A stretch of DNA of 64,000 bases from an uncultured Coriobacteriaceae bacterium (GTDB taxonomy: Bacteria > Actinomycetota > Coriobacteriia > Coriobacteriales > Atopobiaceae), in NCBI GenBank assembly GCA_902803315.1, contig CADCPM010000057.1, positions 1 to 64,000 of the forward strand, written 5' to 3'. Shown here piece by piece: positions 15,958 to 25,310 of the stretch (position 1 is the stretch's first letter; each line of letters starts with the position of its first letter). A program made the position numbers and the translations under genes. The notes under the pieces were generated by a model. That model made no database searches. It saw nothing but the letters and a program-made list of their open reading frames with translations, and was not told where the DNA came from.

Positions 15958-18186
15958 TTACCGCAAAAAGTCAGAGTAGTACTTAACCAAAAGCTCTGGA
16001 GGAGCGTCCTTATATCGTATGTACAGTCGCTTGCGCGCCCTCGTAAAGTGAACGTAGCGGAGCCTCTTCTCCTCCTCTTCGTCTTCGCTCACTCGCTTCG
16101 TGTAGTCCACAACCACATTGTCAAACTCAAGGCCCTTGCCCATCCATTCGGTAATTACGTATAGACCTGGCGCAAAATAGTCCTCGGTCCCCGAGCCCTT
16201 GAAATTCACACCTGCATCCTTAAGTCGCTGGTACCAGGTACGTCTTCCGCTAATGAGCGCGGTCGTCTCGTTCCTGCTTGGCTCAGAGAGTCTCTTGAGC
16301 AGCTCTACGACCCTATCATCGCCCGCAGCCTGAACGTAAACCCAGTGATCTGCTTCCTCATGCGATGACGGGCTGCCCCAAAGCCTGTCGCTAAAGCAGC
16401 GGATCGCGTCAGAGTTGCGCTTGTTCTCCCTAAGCGTTATCGTGTGGCCCTTCAAGCCCTCGTCGAGCTCCTTCCACGTAAAGTCTCGTTGGTATATCTT
16501 CTGATTCTCGTCCCCAGACAGGTACACTCTCGACTGTTCGCTGCGGCGGAATCGTAAGAGCAGCCGTATCGAGGCAAGCGAGAAATCCTGCACCTCATCG
16601 ATTGCGATCACGTCATACGATGGCAGGCTATTCGACGACATCAACCGTTTTGTCGCTTGCTCAATGGTGTACCTGTCGTTGGCATCCAGCAGGCGGTTTA
16701 GCTCTGTGCGCACCTCAAGGATGATGCGACGGATGTCCGCGCTCGGCCTGCGCCTGGTACCGCGACCAACTCGCTCCGCACTTGGGTATCTTCTCTCGGC
16801 ATCCCCGTCATCCGAAAAGCGCTCCTCGATCCAGCGCAGCTCATCCTTTAGCCATTCGAAGCCTTCTTCGTCTTCCGAATTCAAGTAGTATTCTCCTGCA
16901 CGTTCCGGATGCTGCGATGCGACGGTCTTTTCGGCCGTCTCCAGAAGACTGCAATAGAATTCGTCAAACCCGTAGATAATGCGAGACCGCTCGTATCGGA
17001 CGTCACGCGCGTAGTCCTCCAGGTATTCGTAACCCCTCTTTGGTCTATTGCGAACCAGCTGGTTAATGAACTCGTCGTAATGCGTGACGGTAATACCTTT
17101 TACGTCTCCCTCGTATCCAGCAAGAATTCCTCGCACATACGACGCAAGCCTCTTGTTAAAGCATATGAACAACGCGTTCTTGCGCTGATCCTCGAACAGG
17201 GTCGTTTGCACACCACCATCGACTTCGGCGATTATCTTGGCAAGCAGGCAAAGCGTTTTTCCCGTGCCAGCGCCACCAGCAATCTGCAGGATGTTGGTAA
17301 CGGCGTTTGAGCCTCTTGGAAAGGCCATTACGTCAAACTGCCTGTCGGTCGCGCGCTTGTCTCCCTTAAGCAGCCTCCTTATAAAGTCGTGCTCGCTCAG
17401 TATCTCAGTTATCTCGGCGTTGACCTCATCGACTTTGCTCTCTATGGGCTTTCTCTCCACCTTGAGCATTTCCAGGTTTTTGTCACACTGGGTAAGGAGC
17501 GTGTCGATGGCTTTCGCAGCGTCGTCCTTTTGGCGAGCTCCAACCGACGCGCCGATCTCCTGGGCACGCGCTATGAGCGATGCCATCTCTGCCAGGCTTT
17601 CCTTGCTCGACTCATCGTACGCCGCTGCTTGCTTTTTGACCTTCTGGGCCTTCCTCTCAATATCCTTATCGTTTGCCAACGATGACGCGAGCTTTGCCTT
17701 CTTGGACATCGAGGCAACCTCCGCATCTGGCATTACGATGAATATGGGGTCGTCTGCAGTCGCAGTTGTGCCCTCTGGAATAAGCTTGAGCCTCTCCGCG
17801 TTCCATCGAAGGAAGTCATCGAGTAGATCGAGCGACATCTGCGCGTCTATTGCCTTTACGGACTCGTGATCGTGGGCACCTTTGTTCCCCTTCACGCGAA
17901 GCTCGTGGCACTTTAGGGCCATGTTCCGATCAAGAATTCCGTCGTCTTCCGCGCAGTCGATGAGCTCCACGAGCCTCAAATGATCGTTTGGCGATAGCCC
18001 CACAAGCACTTTGAGCGCCTTTTCAACGACGCCCCTGCATCCAACAAGTGCGACTTCGGGGTGATCCATTCCTGAGCGTCGCCAATAGTCGACGTCGCTC
18101 GAAAGGTCGCTTAGGCCCAGTTCGCGCTCCAAGTCAACCGCATGCTCCGTTAGGTAATCAAAATGCTTGCTCTTTGTGTTTGCCAT
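15958..18186 (-). CDS. DUF4145 - UvrD-like superfamily 1 helicase
   Basis: A 742-residue protein. Residues 1-130 resemble DUF4145, a HEPN-like domain, with the motif R97xxGNxxxH105. A coiled linker (150-290) follows. The helicase core has GGAGTGKT (304-311), IAIDEVQDF, YLSGDENQKIYQRDF and a C-terminal VHFTRARKRLYI motif. DUF4145 often heads restriction or conflict helicases. The gene is divergent from the helicase-nuclease at 18443 across about 255 bp, suggesting that the pair works as a unit. No lesion was seen. The specific system name is unknown to me. Confidence 0.85.
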   Translation of the reverse strand: MANTKSKHFDYLTEHAVDLERELGLSDLSSDVDYWRRSGMDHPEVALVGCRGVVEKALKVLVGLSPNDHLRLVELIDCAEDDGILDRNMALKCHELRVKGNKGAHDHESVKAIDAQMSLDLLDDFLRWNAERLKLIPEGTTATADDPIFIVMPDAEVASMSKKAKLASSLANDKDIERKAQKVKKQAAAYDESSKESLAEMASLIARAQEIGASVGARQKDDAAKAIDTLLTQCDKNLEMLKVERKPIESKVDEVNAEITEILSEHDFIRRLLKGDKRATDRQFDVMAFPRGSNAVTNILQIAGGAGTGKTLCLLAKIIAEVDGGVQTTLFEDQRKNALFICFNKRLASYVRGILAGYEGDVKGITVTHYDEFINQLVRNRPKRGYEYLEDYARDVRYERSRIIYGFDEFYCSLLETAEKTVASQHPERAGEYYLNSEDEEGFEWLKDELRWIEERFSDDGDAERRYPSAERVGRGTRRRPSADIRRIILEVRTELNRLLDANDRYTIEQATKRLMSSNSLPSYDVIAIDEVQDFSLASIRLLLRFRRSEQSRVYLSGDENQKIYQRDFTWKELDEGLKGHTITLRENKRNSDAIRCFSDRLWGSPSSHEEADHWVYVQAAGDDRVVELLKRLSEPSRNETTALISGRRTWYQRLKDAGVNFKGSGTEDYFAPGLYVITEWMGKGLEFDNVVVDYTKRVSEDEEEEKRLRYVHFTRARKRLYIRYKDAPPELLVKYYSDFLR

Positions 18187-18383
18187 TGTCCAGCTCGCAA
18201 CCCCTCATGACCAAAAGCGCAAGTGCAACTGTATTTGGCCAAAGAACGAGAACTGCATATGCACTTCAATCAATAATAACCTAGGGTTACCGCTGCAAGT
18301 TATCCCACCGCCCATCGGTCGTTTTACGGGACTTTAGATGCACGTTACTCAGTCTTGGGCACACCGCATTCGTTCCATTTATC

Positions 18384-18413
18384 TTGCAAACGCAAATCGT
18401 GATAGAGTATACA
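18384..18413 (+). promoter_or_regulatory. Promoter of the helicase-nuclease gene
   Basis: TTGCAA (18384-18389), an 18-bp spacer and TATACA (18408-18413), followed by AGGAGA before the ATG at 18443. The rest of the 255-bp divergent spacer shows no further recognisable element. Confidence 0.45.
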
Positions 18414-18442
18414 TGTATCCAATAGCAACCCAGGAGATTTAT

Positions 18443-21400
18443 ATGGGTTCCGTCACACGCGACATTTTTAAGGCCATTCATGAGCAGAAGTGTCTTAGCG
18501 TGGAGTACCGCAACAAGCAAGAGCAGGTCACTCGCTATTGGATAGGCATTAACGACCTTAACCCTCAAACGGGCAAAATCGATGGTGACGGGCTGCATCT
18601 GGGCACCTACACGCAACGACAGCTCACCCTCTACGTGGATTCGATTCTCTCCTCTTCCGTCGTCGAAGGCTCGTTTCATAAAACGCCCGATCGTTTACTC
18701 AAGGCCATCGAAGAGGATGAGCGATACGAGAAGGTCTTTGGATCCGTACCCAACCTCAAGGTGCTTGACTATCTCTTTGATTGTGCAAAACTCAACAATA
18801 GCCCCTATGTTAAGGATTTTGCCCTCATATCGCGTGTGGACGAGCAGTCGTTCGCCAACCATGCCGTAAGGCTGGATGACGAGCAGTACGGACAAATGGT
18901 TCGCCTCCTGCAGGGCAACGCAAGTAAGAGCGCGTCCAAGAACTCCATAGCGTCAAGCAAGCAGATCGCCCTCAATGCCCTGAGCATCCATACGCGTCAG
19001 GGCCTCTACGTGCTTGCCTACCGAGAGCTTCGACTCGATGTAAAAGAGCGCGTCCTAGCCATAGGCAACAACGTCTTGCTTTGCCGAGAGTTCACGGTTG
19101 TAAACGGTAGGGCACACGAACAACATTCCATAACCCGATATTTGGACGAAAGCGAGCTACATCTGCTCGACGACTACCAAACCAATAAAGAAATTATTAA
19201 AGACAGCATAATGGAGCGTTGCGGCGATTCGGTACGTGTAGATGACGAACCACACGTATATTCAATCAGGCGTCATGTGCCTAGCTACCTGCAGGGTGAG
19301 TACGACGCAATAGCGGATATGTGCAACACCGGAAAACCCACCCAACCCATCAAGGCTTTCTTCGGAAATCTTATACGGAGACCAATCCGTCGCAAGGAAT
19401 ATCCTCTCTCGCTTGTAAACCAGCACGCAAATCTCGACCAACTGCTGGCCATAAACCAGGCAATAAAGTACCCACTCACCTATGTGCAAGGACCGCCGGG
19501 GACGGGTAAGACCAGCACGATTGTGAATACCATAGTCAACGCATACTGCAATAGGCGCACGGTACTATTCGCCTCGTACAACAACCATCCTGTTGACGGG
19601 GTATTCCAGCAACTCACCTCGATCGCATACGGAGACCTCAACATCCCCTTCCCCATTCTGCGACTCGGGAACAAGGGGGTCGTTGCCCAGGCGCTTGACT
19701 ACATTCGGGATCTTTACCTGCAAGTAAAGGATATGAATGCCCCACGCACGGAACCGATGTTGGGCAACGAAGAGAGCGTCAACCGCGCCCAAACCCTGAC
19801 TTCGTTGCTCAAGGAGTACGAGGTGCAGGTTGACTTGCTCGAACGTCAGGATTGCATCAAGGCGCTTGCGGCCACGAGTGACAACTTCAGCTTTAAAGTG
19901 GAACTCGAGGGCAAGCAACTGCCGGCAATCACAAACCAAATTGACGCAATGCCCTTTTTGGACGAGCTTCTCGTACGCGCGCAGCAACTGACAACAGGTG
20001 ACTACGACGTACTCATGCAGTTCTTGCTTGGCGATTCGCTTTATAGGATTCAGGAACTTGGGAAGCCACGTTACGCCGAGCTGCTCGACATCGTCATGTC
20101 CAAAGGAAATGACGAGGAGCGCGTGCAAAGGTTCAACGCATATGTAGCCAACCAAAAAGGCCTGCACATGCTACAGAGGATCTTTCCCGTAATCGCAACC
20201 ACCTGCATCTCCGCTCATATGCTTGGACCAGCCGAGCCTTCGTTCGACATTACCATCATCGACGAGGCGAGCCAATGCGATACCGCAACGGCGCTCGTAC
20301 CCATTCTACGCGGCAAGAATCTCCTGCTGGTTGGCGATCCCCAGCAATTGAATCCCGTTGTTACGCTGGACAAAAGCGACAACATGGCACTGCGTCGCGC
20401 CTACAACGTCGGCGACGAGTACGACTACATAGAAAACTCGGTATATAAGACGTTCTTGGCGTGCGATTCCATAAGCAACGAGATCTTGTTGCATGCTCAC
20501 TATCGATGCGACGAACGCATTATCGACTTCAATAATAAAAAGTATTACGCCAACAAGCTTCAGATAAAGACTGGCAGAAAGCTTCCCGAAGCGCTCGAAT
20601 TCATCGACGTCGAGTACGACCCCACCTCCATTAAGAATGCCGCGCCCGCAGAGGCCGACGAAATCGTACGCTACGCCAAAGAGCATCCTGAACAAAGCAT
20701 AGGAGTAATAACGCCCTTCGCAAACCAACGCGCCACCATCCAGCAGGCCCTCGATCGCTCAGGCGTAGCAAATGCGACGTGCGGAACGGTGCACGCATTT
20801 CAAGGTGACGAAAAAGACGTTGTGCTATTCTCACTAGCACTGACCAGCCGTACGTCGTCGGGAACATACAAATGGCTCACGGAAAACCGGCAACTCATTA
20901 ACGTCGCTACCTCCCGTGCCCGCAACAAGCTTGTCATAGTTTCGAACAGGGAGGAGCTCAAACGTTTGCACGACACACGCGAGGATGCTGACGACATCTA
21001 TGAGCTTGCGGAATACGTTCGAACAAACGGCGTATCGCACGTAACACCGCGTGGGGTCTCATCGCGTGCGCTCGGGGTAAAGCCATATAGCACCAAGACC
21101 GAGGACGAGTTCCTCGAGTTGCTCAATCACGCACTGGGCAACATCTTTGTTTCTGGAGCAAAGCATACCGTCCAACACGAGGTTCCCATTGCGGCCGTAT
21201 TTGACGAGGACATGCCACCTGAGTTCCTATTCTATAGCGGGCGGTTCGACTTTGTGGTGTACGAGGTGCAGCCCGACAGGTCGGAGCTGCCCGTCCTGGC
21301 CATAGAGCTCGACGGCAAGGAGCACATCTCCGACGAGGCAGTGCGTGCACGCGATCGCAAGAAGGAGGCCATCTGCGAGCGCCACGGGTTCCAACTCATC

Positions 21401-21475
21401 CGCGTGGAGAACTCCTATGCCCGTCGATACCACTATATAAAGGAAATACTGGTCGAATACTTTAGGGGAAAGTAG
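18443..21475 (+). CDS. Superfamily 1 (DNA2/NAM7-like) helicase with C-terminal nuclease domain
   Basis: A 1,010-residue protein. The first 330 residues are a region I cannot assign. The helicase core carries QGPPGTGKTST (349-359), DITIIDEASQCDTATAL, LVGDPQQLNPV and the C-terminal GTVHAFQGDEKDVVLFS and NVATSRARNKLVIVS. The last 130 residues contain LAIELDGKEH, then DRKKEAICERHGFQLIRV, which matches an MTES_1575/DUF2726-type PD-(D/E)XK fold with E and K in place. The ATG at 18443 has AGGAGA upstream. A MutT gene follows 91 bp downstream on the same strand. Confidence 0.85.
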   Translation: MGSVTRDIFKAIHEQKCLSVEYRNKQEQVTRYWIGINDLNPQTGKIDGDGLHLGTYTQRQLTLYVDSILSSSVVEGSFHKTPDRLLKAIEEDERYEKVFGSVPNLKVLDYLFDCAKLNNSPYVKDFALISRVDEQSFANHAVRLDDEQYGQMVRLLQGNASKSASKNSIASSKQIALNALSIHTRQGLYVLAYRELRLDVKERVLAIGNNVLLCREFTVVNGRAHEQHSITRYLDESELHLLDDYQTNKEIIKDSIMERCGDSVRVDDEPHVYSIRRHVPSYLQGEYDAIADMCNTGKPTQPIKAFFGNLIRRPIRRKEYPLSLVNQHANLDQLLAINQAIKYPLTYVQGPPGTGKTSTIVNTIVNAYCNRRTVLFASYNNHPVDGVFQQLTSIAYGDLNIPFPILRLGNKGVVAQALDYIRDLYLQVKDMNAPRTEPMLGNEESVNRAQTLTSLLKEYEVQVDLLERQDCIKALAATSDNFSFKVELEGKQLPAITNQIDAMPFLDELLVRAQQLTTGDYDVLMQFLLGDSLYRIQELGKPRYAELLDIVMSKGNDEERVQRFNAYVANQKGLHMLQRIFPVIATTCISAHMLGPAEPSFDITIIDEASQCDTATALVPILRGKNLLLVGDPQQLNPVVTLDKSDNMALRRAYNVGDEYDYIENSVYKTFLACDSISNEILLHAHYRCDERIIDFNNKKYYANKLQIKTGRKLPEALEFIDVEYDPTSIKNAAPAEADEIVRYAKEHPEQSIGVITPFANQRATIQQALDRSGVANATCGTVHAFQGDEKDVVLFSLALTSRTSSGTYKWLTENRQLINVATSRARNKLVIVSNREELKRLHDTREDADDIYELAEYVRTNGVSHVTPRGVSSRALGVKPYSTKTEDEFLELLNHALGNIFVSGAKHTVQHEVPIAAVFDEDMPPEFLFYSGRFDFVVYEVQPDRSELPVLAIELDGKEHISDEAVRARDRKKEAICERHGFQLIRVENSYARRYHYIKEILVEYFRGK

Positions 21476-21486
21476 GTCCACAGTAG

Positions 21487-21519
21487 GTGGCACACTTATA
21501 CTTGGCATAACTGTGCCAC
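21487..21519. repeat. GTGGCACA palindrome, terminator-like
   Basis: Arms GTGGCACA (21487-21494) and TGTGCCAC (21512-21519), with inner TTAT/ATAA, sit between the helicase-nuclease and MutT copy 2. The same arrangement recurs at 24208-24238 (11-bp perfect arms) and 38101-38142. Single arms ATAAGTGTGCC occur near 13430 and 13786. Confidence 0.6.
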
Positions 21520-21566
21520 TTACCCAATGCCATCCATTCATTCACACTTGACCAAGGAGCACGTCC

Positions 21567-21959
21567 ATGAGGACCTACCACGTCGTAGCAGCCATCATAG
21601 TGGAGAACGACCGCATCTTTGCCACGCAGCGCGGCTACGGCGACCACAAGGATGGCTGGGAGTTCCCCGGCGGAAAGATTGAGTCCGGCGAGACGCCCGA
21701 GCAGGCGCTCGTACGCGAGATCGGAGAGGAGCTCGACATGGCGATTGCCGTAGACCGCCACGTGGTCGACGTCTCGTACGACTACCCGCAGTTCCACCTG
21801 GAGATGGGCTGCTACCTCTGCTCAATCGCGGAAGGCACCCCGCGCCTGCTCGAGCACGAGGCCGCGAAGTGGCTCGAGGCCAGCGAGATCGACTCCGTCG
21901 ATTGGCTGCCTGCGGACGTGCTCGTGGTAAACGCCCTCAAGGAGCAGGGGATCGCGTAA
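21567..21959 (+). CDS. MutT-type Nudix hydrolase, copy 2
   Basis: A 130-residue protein with Nudix box GKIESGETPEQALVREIGEE. It is 118/130 identical to the protein at 8346. Differences are spread evenly and spare the catalytic E residues. GGAG lies upstream of the ATG. It follows the SF1 helicase-nuclease on the same strand. Retention of two near-identical copies, each beside a defence helicase, suggests co-inheritance with those helicases. Confidence 0.9.
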   Translation: MRTYHVVAAIIVENDRIFATQRGYGDHKDGWEFPGGKIESGETPEQALVREIGEELDMAIAVDRHVVDVSYDYPQFHLEMGCYLCSIAEGTPRLLEHEAAKWLEASEIDSVDWLPADVLVVNALKEQGIA

Positions 21960-22146
21960 TCACGTTCAACGTTCAATAGGTTTGTATAGTCTACTCCCCG
22001 TCGAGCGACCGCACGAAACCGAGTATCGTGATGCGGTCCTCCCCTACCGCATAAAGAATGTCGCAGGAGGAAAGTAGAACTTCCTTACAGGCTTATCCAG
22101 CCCATCGTATACTTAGCATGTAAACGCCAGGCATAAGAGAGTAACC

Positions 22147-22758
22147 ATGCAGTATGAGCAGATAGAGAATCGCCTGAAGGCTTACCTCGCCAACAGAGAC
22201 ACGCCACGCGAGGCGGCGGTGCTTATCCCGCTGATCGAGGGCCCCTCTGGCATCGAAATCCTGCTCGAGGTGCGTGCGAAATCGCTTTCCGTGCAACCTG
22301 GCGAGGTTTGCCTGCCGGGCGGAGGCATAGAGCGGGGGGAGACGCCGCGTGAGACTGCAGTGCGCGAAACGTGCGAGGAGCTGCTCGTCTCCCCCGCCCA
22401 GATCGAGATGCTGGGGTCGATGGGAGCGGAGCCAGGGCCAGGCGGTATACCGCTCCACGTGTTCGTGGGAAAACTAAGCGGCTACGAGGGGAGTTTCTCG
22501 CCCGACGAGGTGGACCGCACCTTTACGCTGCCTCTCCGTTGGCTCATGAGTCACAAGCCGCAGCTCTACGACGTGCGCATGCAACCGACCTACCCTGCTG
22601 ACTTCCCTTGGGAGCTGGTCCCAGGCGGCAGGGAGTATCGCTGGCGCACGCCGTCCAGCACCGTCCCGTTCTACACGGAAACCGACCCCGTGGTCTGGGG
22701 TGCCACCGCACGCGTGCTCGTGAGGTTCGCAAACATCCTTCGTCCGCAAACGAACTGA
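22147..22758 (+). CDS. CoA pyrophosphatase-type Nudix hydrolase
   Basis: A 203-residue protein with the CoA-Nudix pattern: LLEVRAKSLSVQPGEVCLPG, then GGGIERGETPRETAVRETCE. In the family the LxxR...QPGExxxPGG element precedes the Nudix box and marks enzymes that split coenzyme A. The C-terminal Trp-rich region (FPWELVPGGREYRWRTP) resembles that of characterised members. It is separated from the defence block by about 190 bp. Confidence 0.8.
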   Translation: MQYEQIENRLKAYLANRDTPREAAVLIPLIEGPSGIEILLEVRAKSLSVQPGEVCLPGGGIERGETPRETAVRETCEELLVSPAQIEMLGSMGAEPGPGGIPLHVFVGKLSGYEGSFSPDEVDRTFTLPLRWLMSHKPQLYDVRMQPTYPADFPWELVPGGREYRWRTPSSTVPFYTETDPVVWGATARVLVRFANILRPQTN

Positions 22759-22929
22759 CGGGATCAACAACCAAGTGGGGTCAGGCCTCTTGCAGGCCGA
22801 TCAATGGCACGCAAGTGCCTTTAGAATTTGTTTTATGTTATTACCCAGTGCCAGATGGCGTCATAGCGCTTGGGATGCACATGCTGTATGTCTGCCATGG
22901 TGTGAGCGTGATGCTCCCCGCGACGCGAT

Positions 22930-23086
22930 AGTGTGATTTTGGGTAATAAATTTCGGTATTATCCCAGTTGGGCGAGGAGCGCATTTCCCCAAAATCGCAC
23001 TGGCTATTTTATGCAGTGTGATTTTGGGAAAATCGGCAGAGCAAAACCCCAGGTAAGCACGAGGCTCGCTTCCCCAAAATCACACT
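22930..23086. repeat. Pair of 72-bp palindromic units (GTGTGATTTTGGG type)
   Basis: Two units (22930-23001 and 23015-23086) each start AGTGTGATTTTGGG and end CCCCAAAATCRCACT, so each can fold into a long hairpin. The second has the core GCAAAACCCCAGGTAAGC. A second family at 28046-28200 has different arms but the same length, pairing and CAAAACC-C-CAGG core. They occupy most of the 470-bp gap after the CoA Nudix gene; nothing else was recognised there except a TATAAT at 23187-23192. Confidence 0.7.
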
Positions 23087-23229
23087 AGTCGCAATCTCGT
23101 CACGACGATGCGGCCTTGGGGGCTCTCTTTGCGCCCATCGGAGTCCGCTCTTTGCGTGCCTTTGGGGCACGGGCAGGTAACGCAGCTATAATTGCTGCAC
23201 ATACCCATAAAGAGAAACGTAGAAAAACC

Positions 23230-24200
23230 GTGAGGAGCACCATAGAAAATGACGTCCTTACCATCTTTCTGGAGGGAAAGATAACCTCCGCCAATGCCCA
23301 AGAGCTCTCCGAAAACATGACCTCCCTCGTCGCCTAGGCAAAGCCTGCCAGCGTGGTGCTGGACGCCTCGGTCCTAAAGTACATCTCGAGCGCCGGCCTT
23401 CGCGCGGTCATGCCCTCGCAAAGACGGTGCGAGAGCTCACGGTAGTCGAAGCCTCGCACGAGGTTTACGAGGTATTTGACGCAACGGGATTCACCCAGAT
23501 CATCGACGTGCAAAAGGCACGCAGGAGACTGTCGGTCGAAGGCTGCCCCGTCATTGGACAGGGCGCGGAAGGAACCGTCTATCGCCTAGGTCCCGAGACG
23601 ATTGTAAAGGTCTACCGCGAGGGAACGGACATCAACACGGTGTTGAACGAAAAGCGCCGTGCGCAGACTGCCTTCCTGGAGGGAATTCCCACGGCAATCT
23701 CCTACGACGTGGTGGACGTGGACGGATGCGCGGGTGTCGTGTACGAGCTGCTCGACGCTCGCAACCTCGCCGAGCTCGTGGAGAGCGAGCCCGACTCGCA
23801 TTGCTTCACCCATGGAGATGCGCACGTGGGCAACGTAATGGTGCAAGGCGACGAAATGCTCTTCATCGACATGGCCCACATTGGCATGGGCCATCCCGTC
23901 TTCGACCTCATGAGCATGTTCCTGCTCTTCAAACAGCAGGCAAAGCGGCGCCTCGAAAAGGGCACGCTTACCTTGGAGGAGCGATATCACGTATGGGACG
24001 TGTTCCTACGCACGTATTTGGACACCGACGACGAGGCCCTGCTCGCAAAGGCGGAGGGGCAGGTGGCCACGTTCGCGTGTGCCCGTCTTCTGACGGCAGC
24101 GCTGTTCCTGCCTGGCGTGGTGCCGCCCGAGGAGATCGAAGGCCTCAAGGCCGTTCCCATCGCCGCCTACGACAAGAGCCTCGAGCTGCTCTGCTTCTAA
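23230..24200 (+). pseudogene. STAS domain - TIGR02172-type kinase fusion, broken
   Basis: From a GTG at 23230 the frame reads NDVLTIFLEGKITSANAQEL and meets TAG at 23335. It continues as VVLDASVLKYISSAGLRAVM, a STAS anti-sigma-antagonist core. A frameshift near 23420 then leads into VIGQGAEGTVYRLGPETIVK, a phosphotransferase fold, and FTHGDAHVGNVMVQGDEMLF with ID as catalytic residues. Between LVESEPD and the HGD motif about 70 residues usual in the family are missing. One stop, one shift and one deletion make function unlikely. The 3' half has an open frame from 23427. Confidence 0.65.
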
Positions 24201-24207
24201 CGTCGCG

Positions 24208-24238
24208 TGGCACGCTTACTTCTGGTATAAGCGTGCCA
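24208..24238. repeat. TGGCACGCTTA palindrome
   Basis: Perfect 11-bp arms TGGCACGCTTA (24208-24218) and TAAGCGTGCCA (24228-24238) with a 9-nt loop directly follow the STAS-kinase remnant. It belongs to the family at 21487 and 38101. Confidence 0.6.
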
Positions 24239-24257
24239 TCTGACACGCGCTGCAAAT

Positions 24258-24290
24258 AAGGGCGCCGAAACCACTGGTCTCGGCGCCCTT
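24258..24290. terminator. Two-way terminator between STAS-kinase remnant and lipoprotein gene
   Basis: Perfect 11-bp arms AAGGGCGCCGA (24258-24268) and TCGGCGCCCTT (24280-24290) lie between convergent genes. No long T run follows on either strand. Confidence 0.6.
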
Positions 24291-24341
24291 CAAATAAAGT
24301 CTGTACCATGCGCTAAAGCGAATGGATACTACGCGTCTTCC

Positions 24342-25211
24342 TTACTTGGCTTCCTTTGACAAGTCGTTTACAAGCTGCTCGGCCTGGTTGGCAACGTCGC
24401 CACCGGTAACAGGCTTCAGATCAACCTTGCCGTATCCTTCGATGTCGAGCGACGTGCCCTTGTCGTCAGAGGACACCACGGTAAAGGTAATGGTCTTCTT
24501 CGACTCGTTGTCCGTGATGGTGGACTTGCCGTTTTCTACCTTGACCTTGCCAGACCACACATTGCCGTCCGACATGTCTGCCTTAACGACGGAAAGGGTG
24601 GCTTCCTTGGCCGCGGCGTCATCCATGTAGTCGACTGTCGAGCCATCGGAGAGCGTGCCCTCCCAGTACATGGTGGTCTTGGAGATGGCGTCAGCTGCCT
24701 CGGCAGCGGCCTCGGCGGCAGCGGTAGTGATGTAGCCCTCGGCCGCCTTGTTAAACTCGCCCTGGGTAATCGGCTTCATGTTGATGTCGCCGTAGCCCTC
24801 GACATTGACCTTGAGGGAGTTGCCATCGGCAGCGGCTTCCACGACGGTGAGGGTTACGGCCTTGTTGGTCGACTCATCAGTGATGGTGATCTTGTCGTCG
24901 GCTACGGTGGTCTTTCCGGACCAGCCCTGGCCATCGGAAGCGTCGCTCTTTACGATCACGAGGGAAGCCGTCTTGGAGTCGTCGTCATTCATGTACACAG
25001 CTTCCTGGCCGTCGGAAGTCGTGCCCTGCCAATAGATAATCTTGGCGGCCTCCGCAGCCTCCTTTGCCTGCTCGGTCGCGCTTGAGCTAGCCGTGGCCTC
25101 AGAGGAGCTGGCAGACGAGCTAGCAGCAGGCTGGCCACCGCAAGCCACGAGTCCAGCGGACATGGTGAGTACGCCAGTAAGGCCAACGGCAACAATCTTG
25201 TTCTTAAGCAT
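24342..25211 (-). CDS. Secreted lipoprotein with two tandem repeats
   Basis: A 289-residue protein. The signal peptide MLKNKIVAVGLTGVLTMSAG ends in the lipobox LVAC-GG, and an Ala/Ser-rich linker follows. Two repeats of about 100 residues then share YWxGTxSDG, Y-M-D-D, VVKxDxSDGxxWSGK, TITD and KPITQG/KPVTGG. Each looks like a small beta-rich domain. I do not recognise the fold or ligand. The ATG at 25211 has AAGGGAA upstream. It would be anchored to the outer face of the membrane. Confidence 0.8.
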   Translation of the reverse strand: MLKNKIVAVGLTGVLTMSAGLVACGGQPAASSSASSSEATASSSATEQAKEAAEAAKIIYWQGTTSDGQEAVYMNDDDSKTASLVIVKSDASDGQGWSGKTTVADDKITITDESTNKAVTLTVVEAAADGNSLKVNVEGYGDINMKPITQGEFNKAAEGYITTAAAEAAAEAADAISKTTMYWEGTLSDGSTVDYMDDAAAKEATLSVVKADMSDGNVWSGKVKVENGKSTITDNESKKTITFTVVSSDDKGTSLDIEGYGKVDLKPVTGGDVANQAEQLVNDLSKEAK

Positions 25212-25310
25212 AGCTTTCCCTTCTGATGGAGATGAAGTGCCTTGGTTCAGAATTGTATAACAATCTGAGCGTGCAGGCTGCGGATAGCAGACAAACGGCA
25301 TGTTCATATA

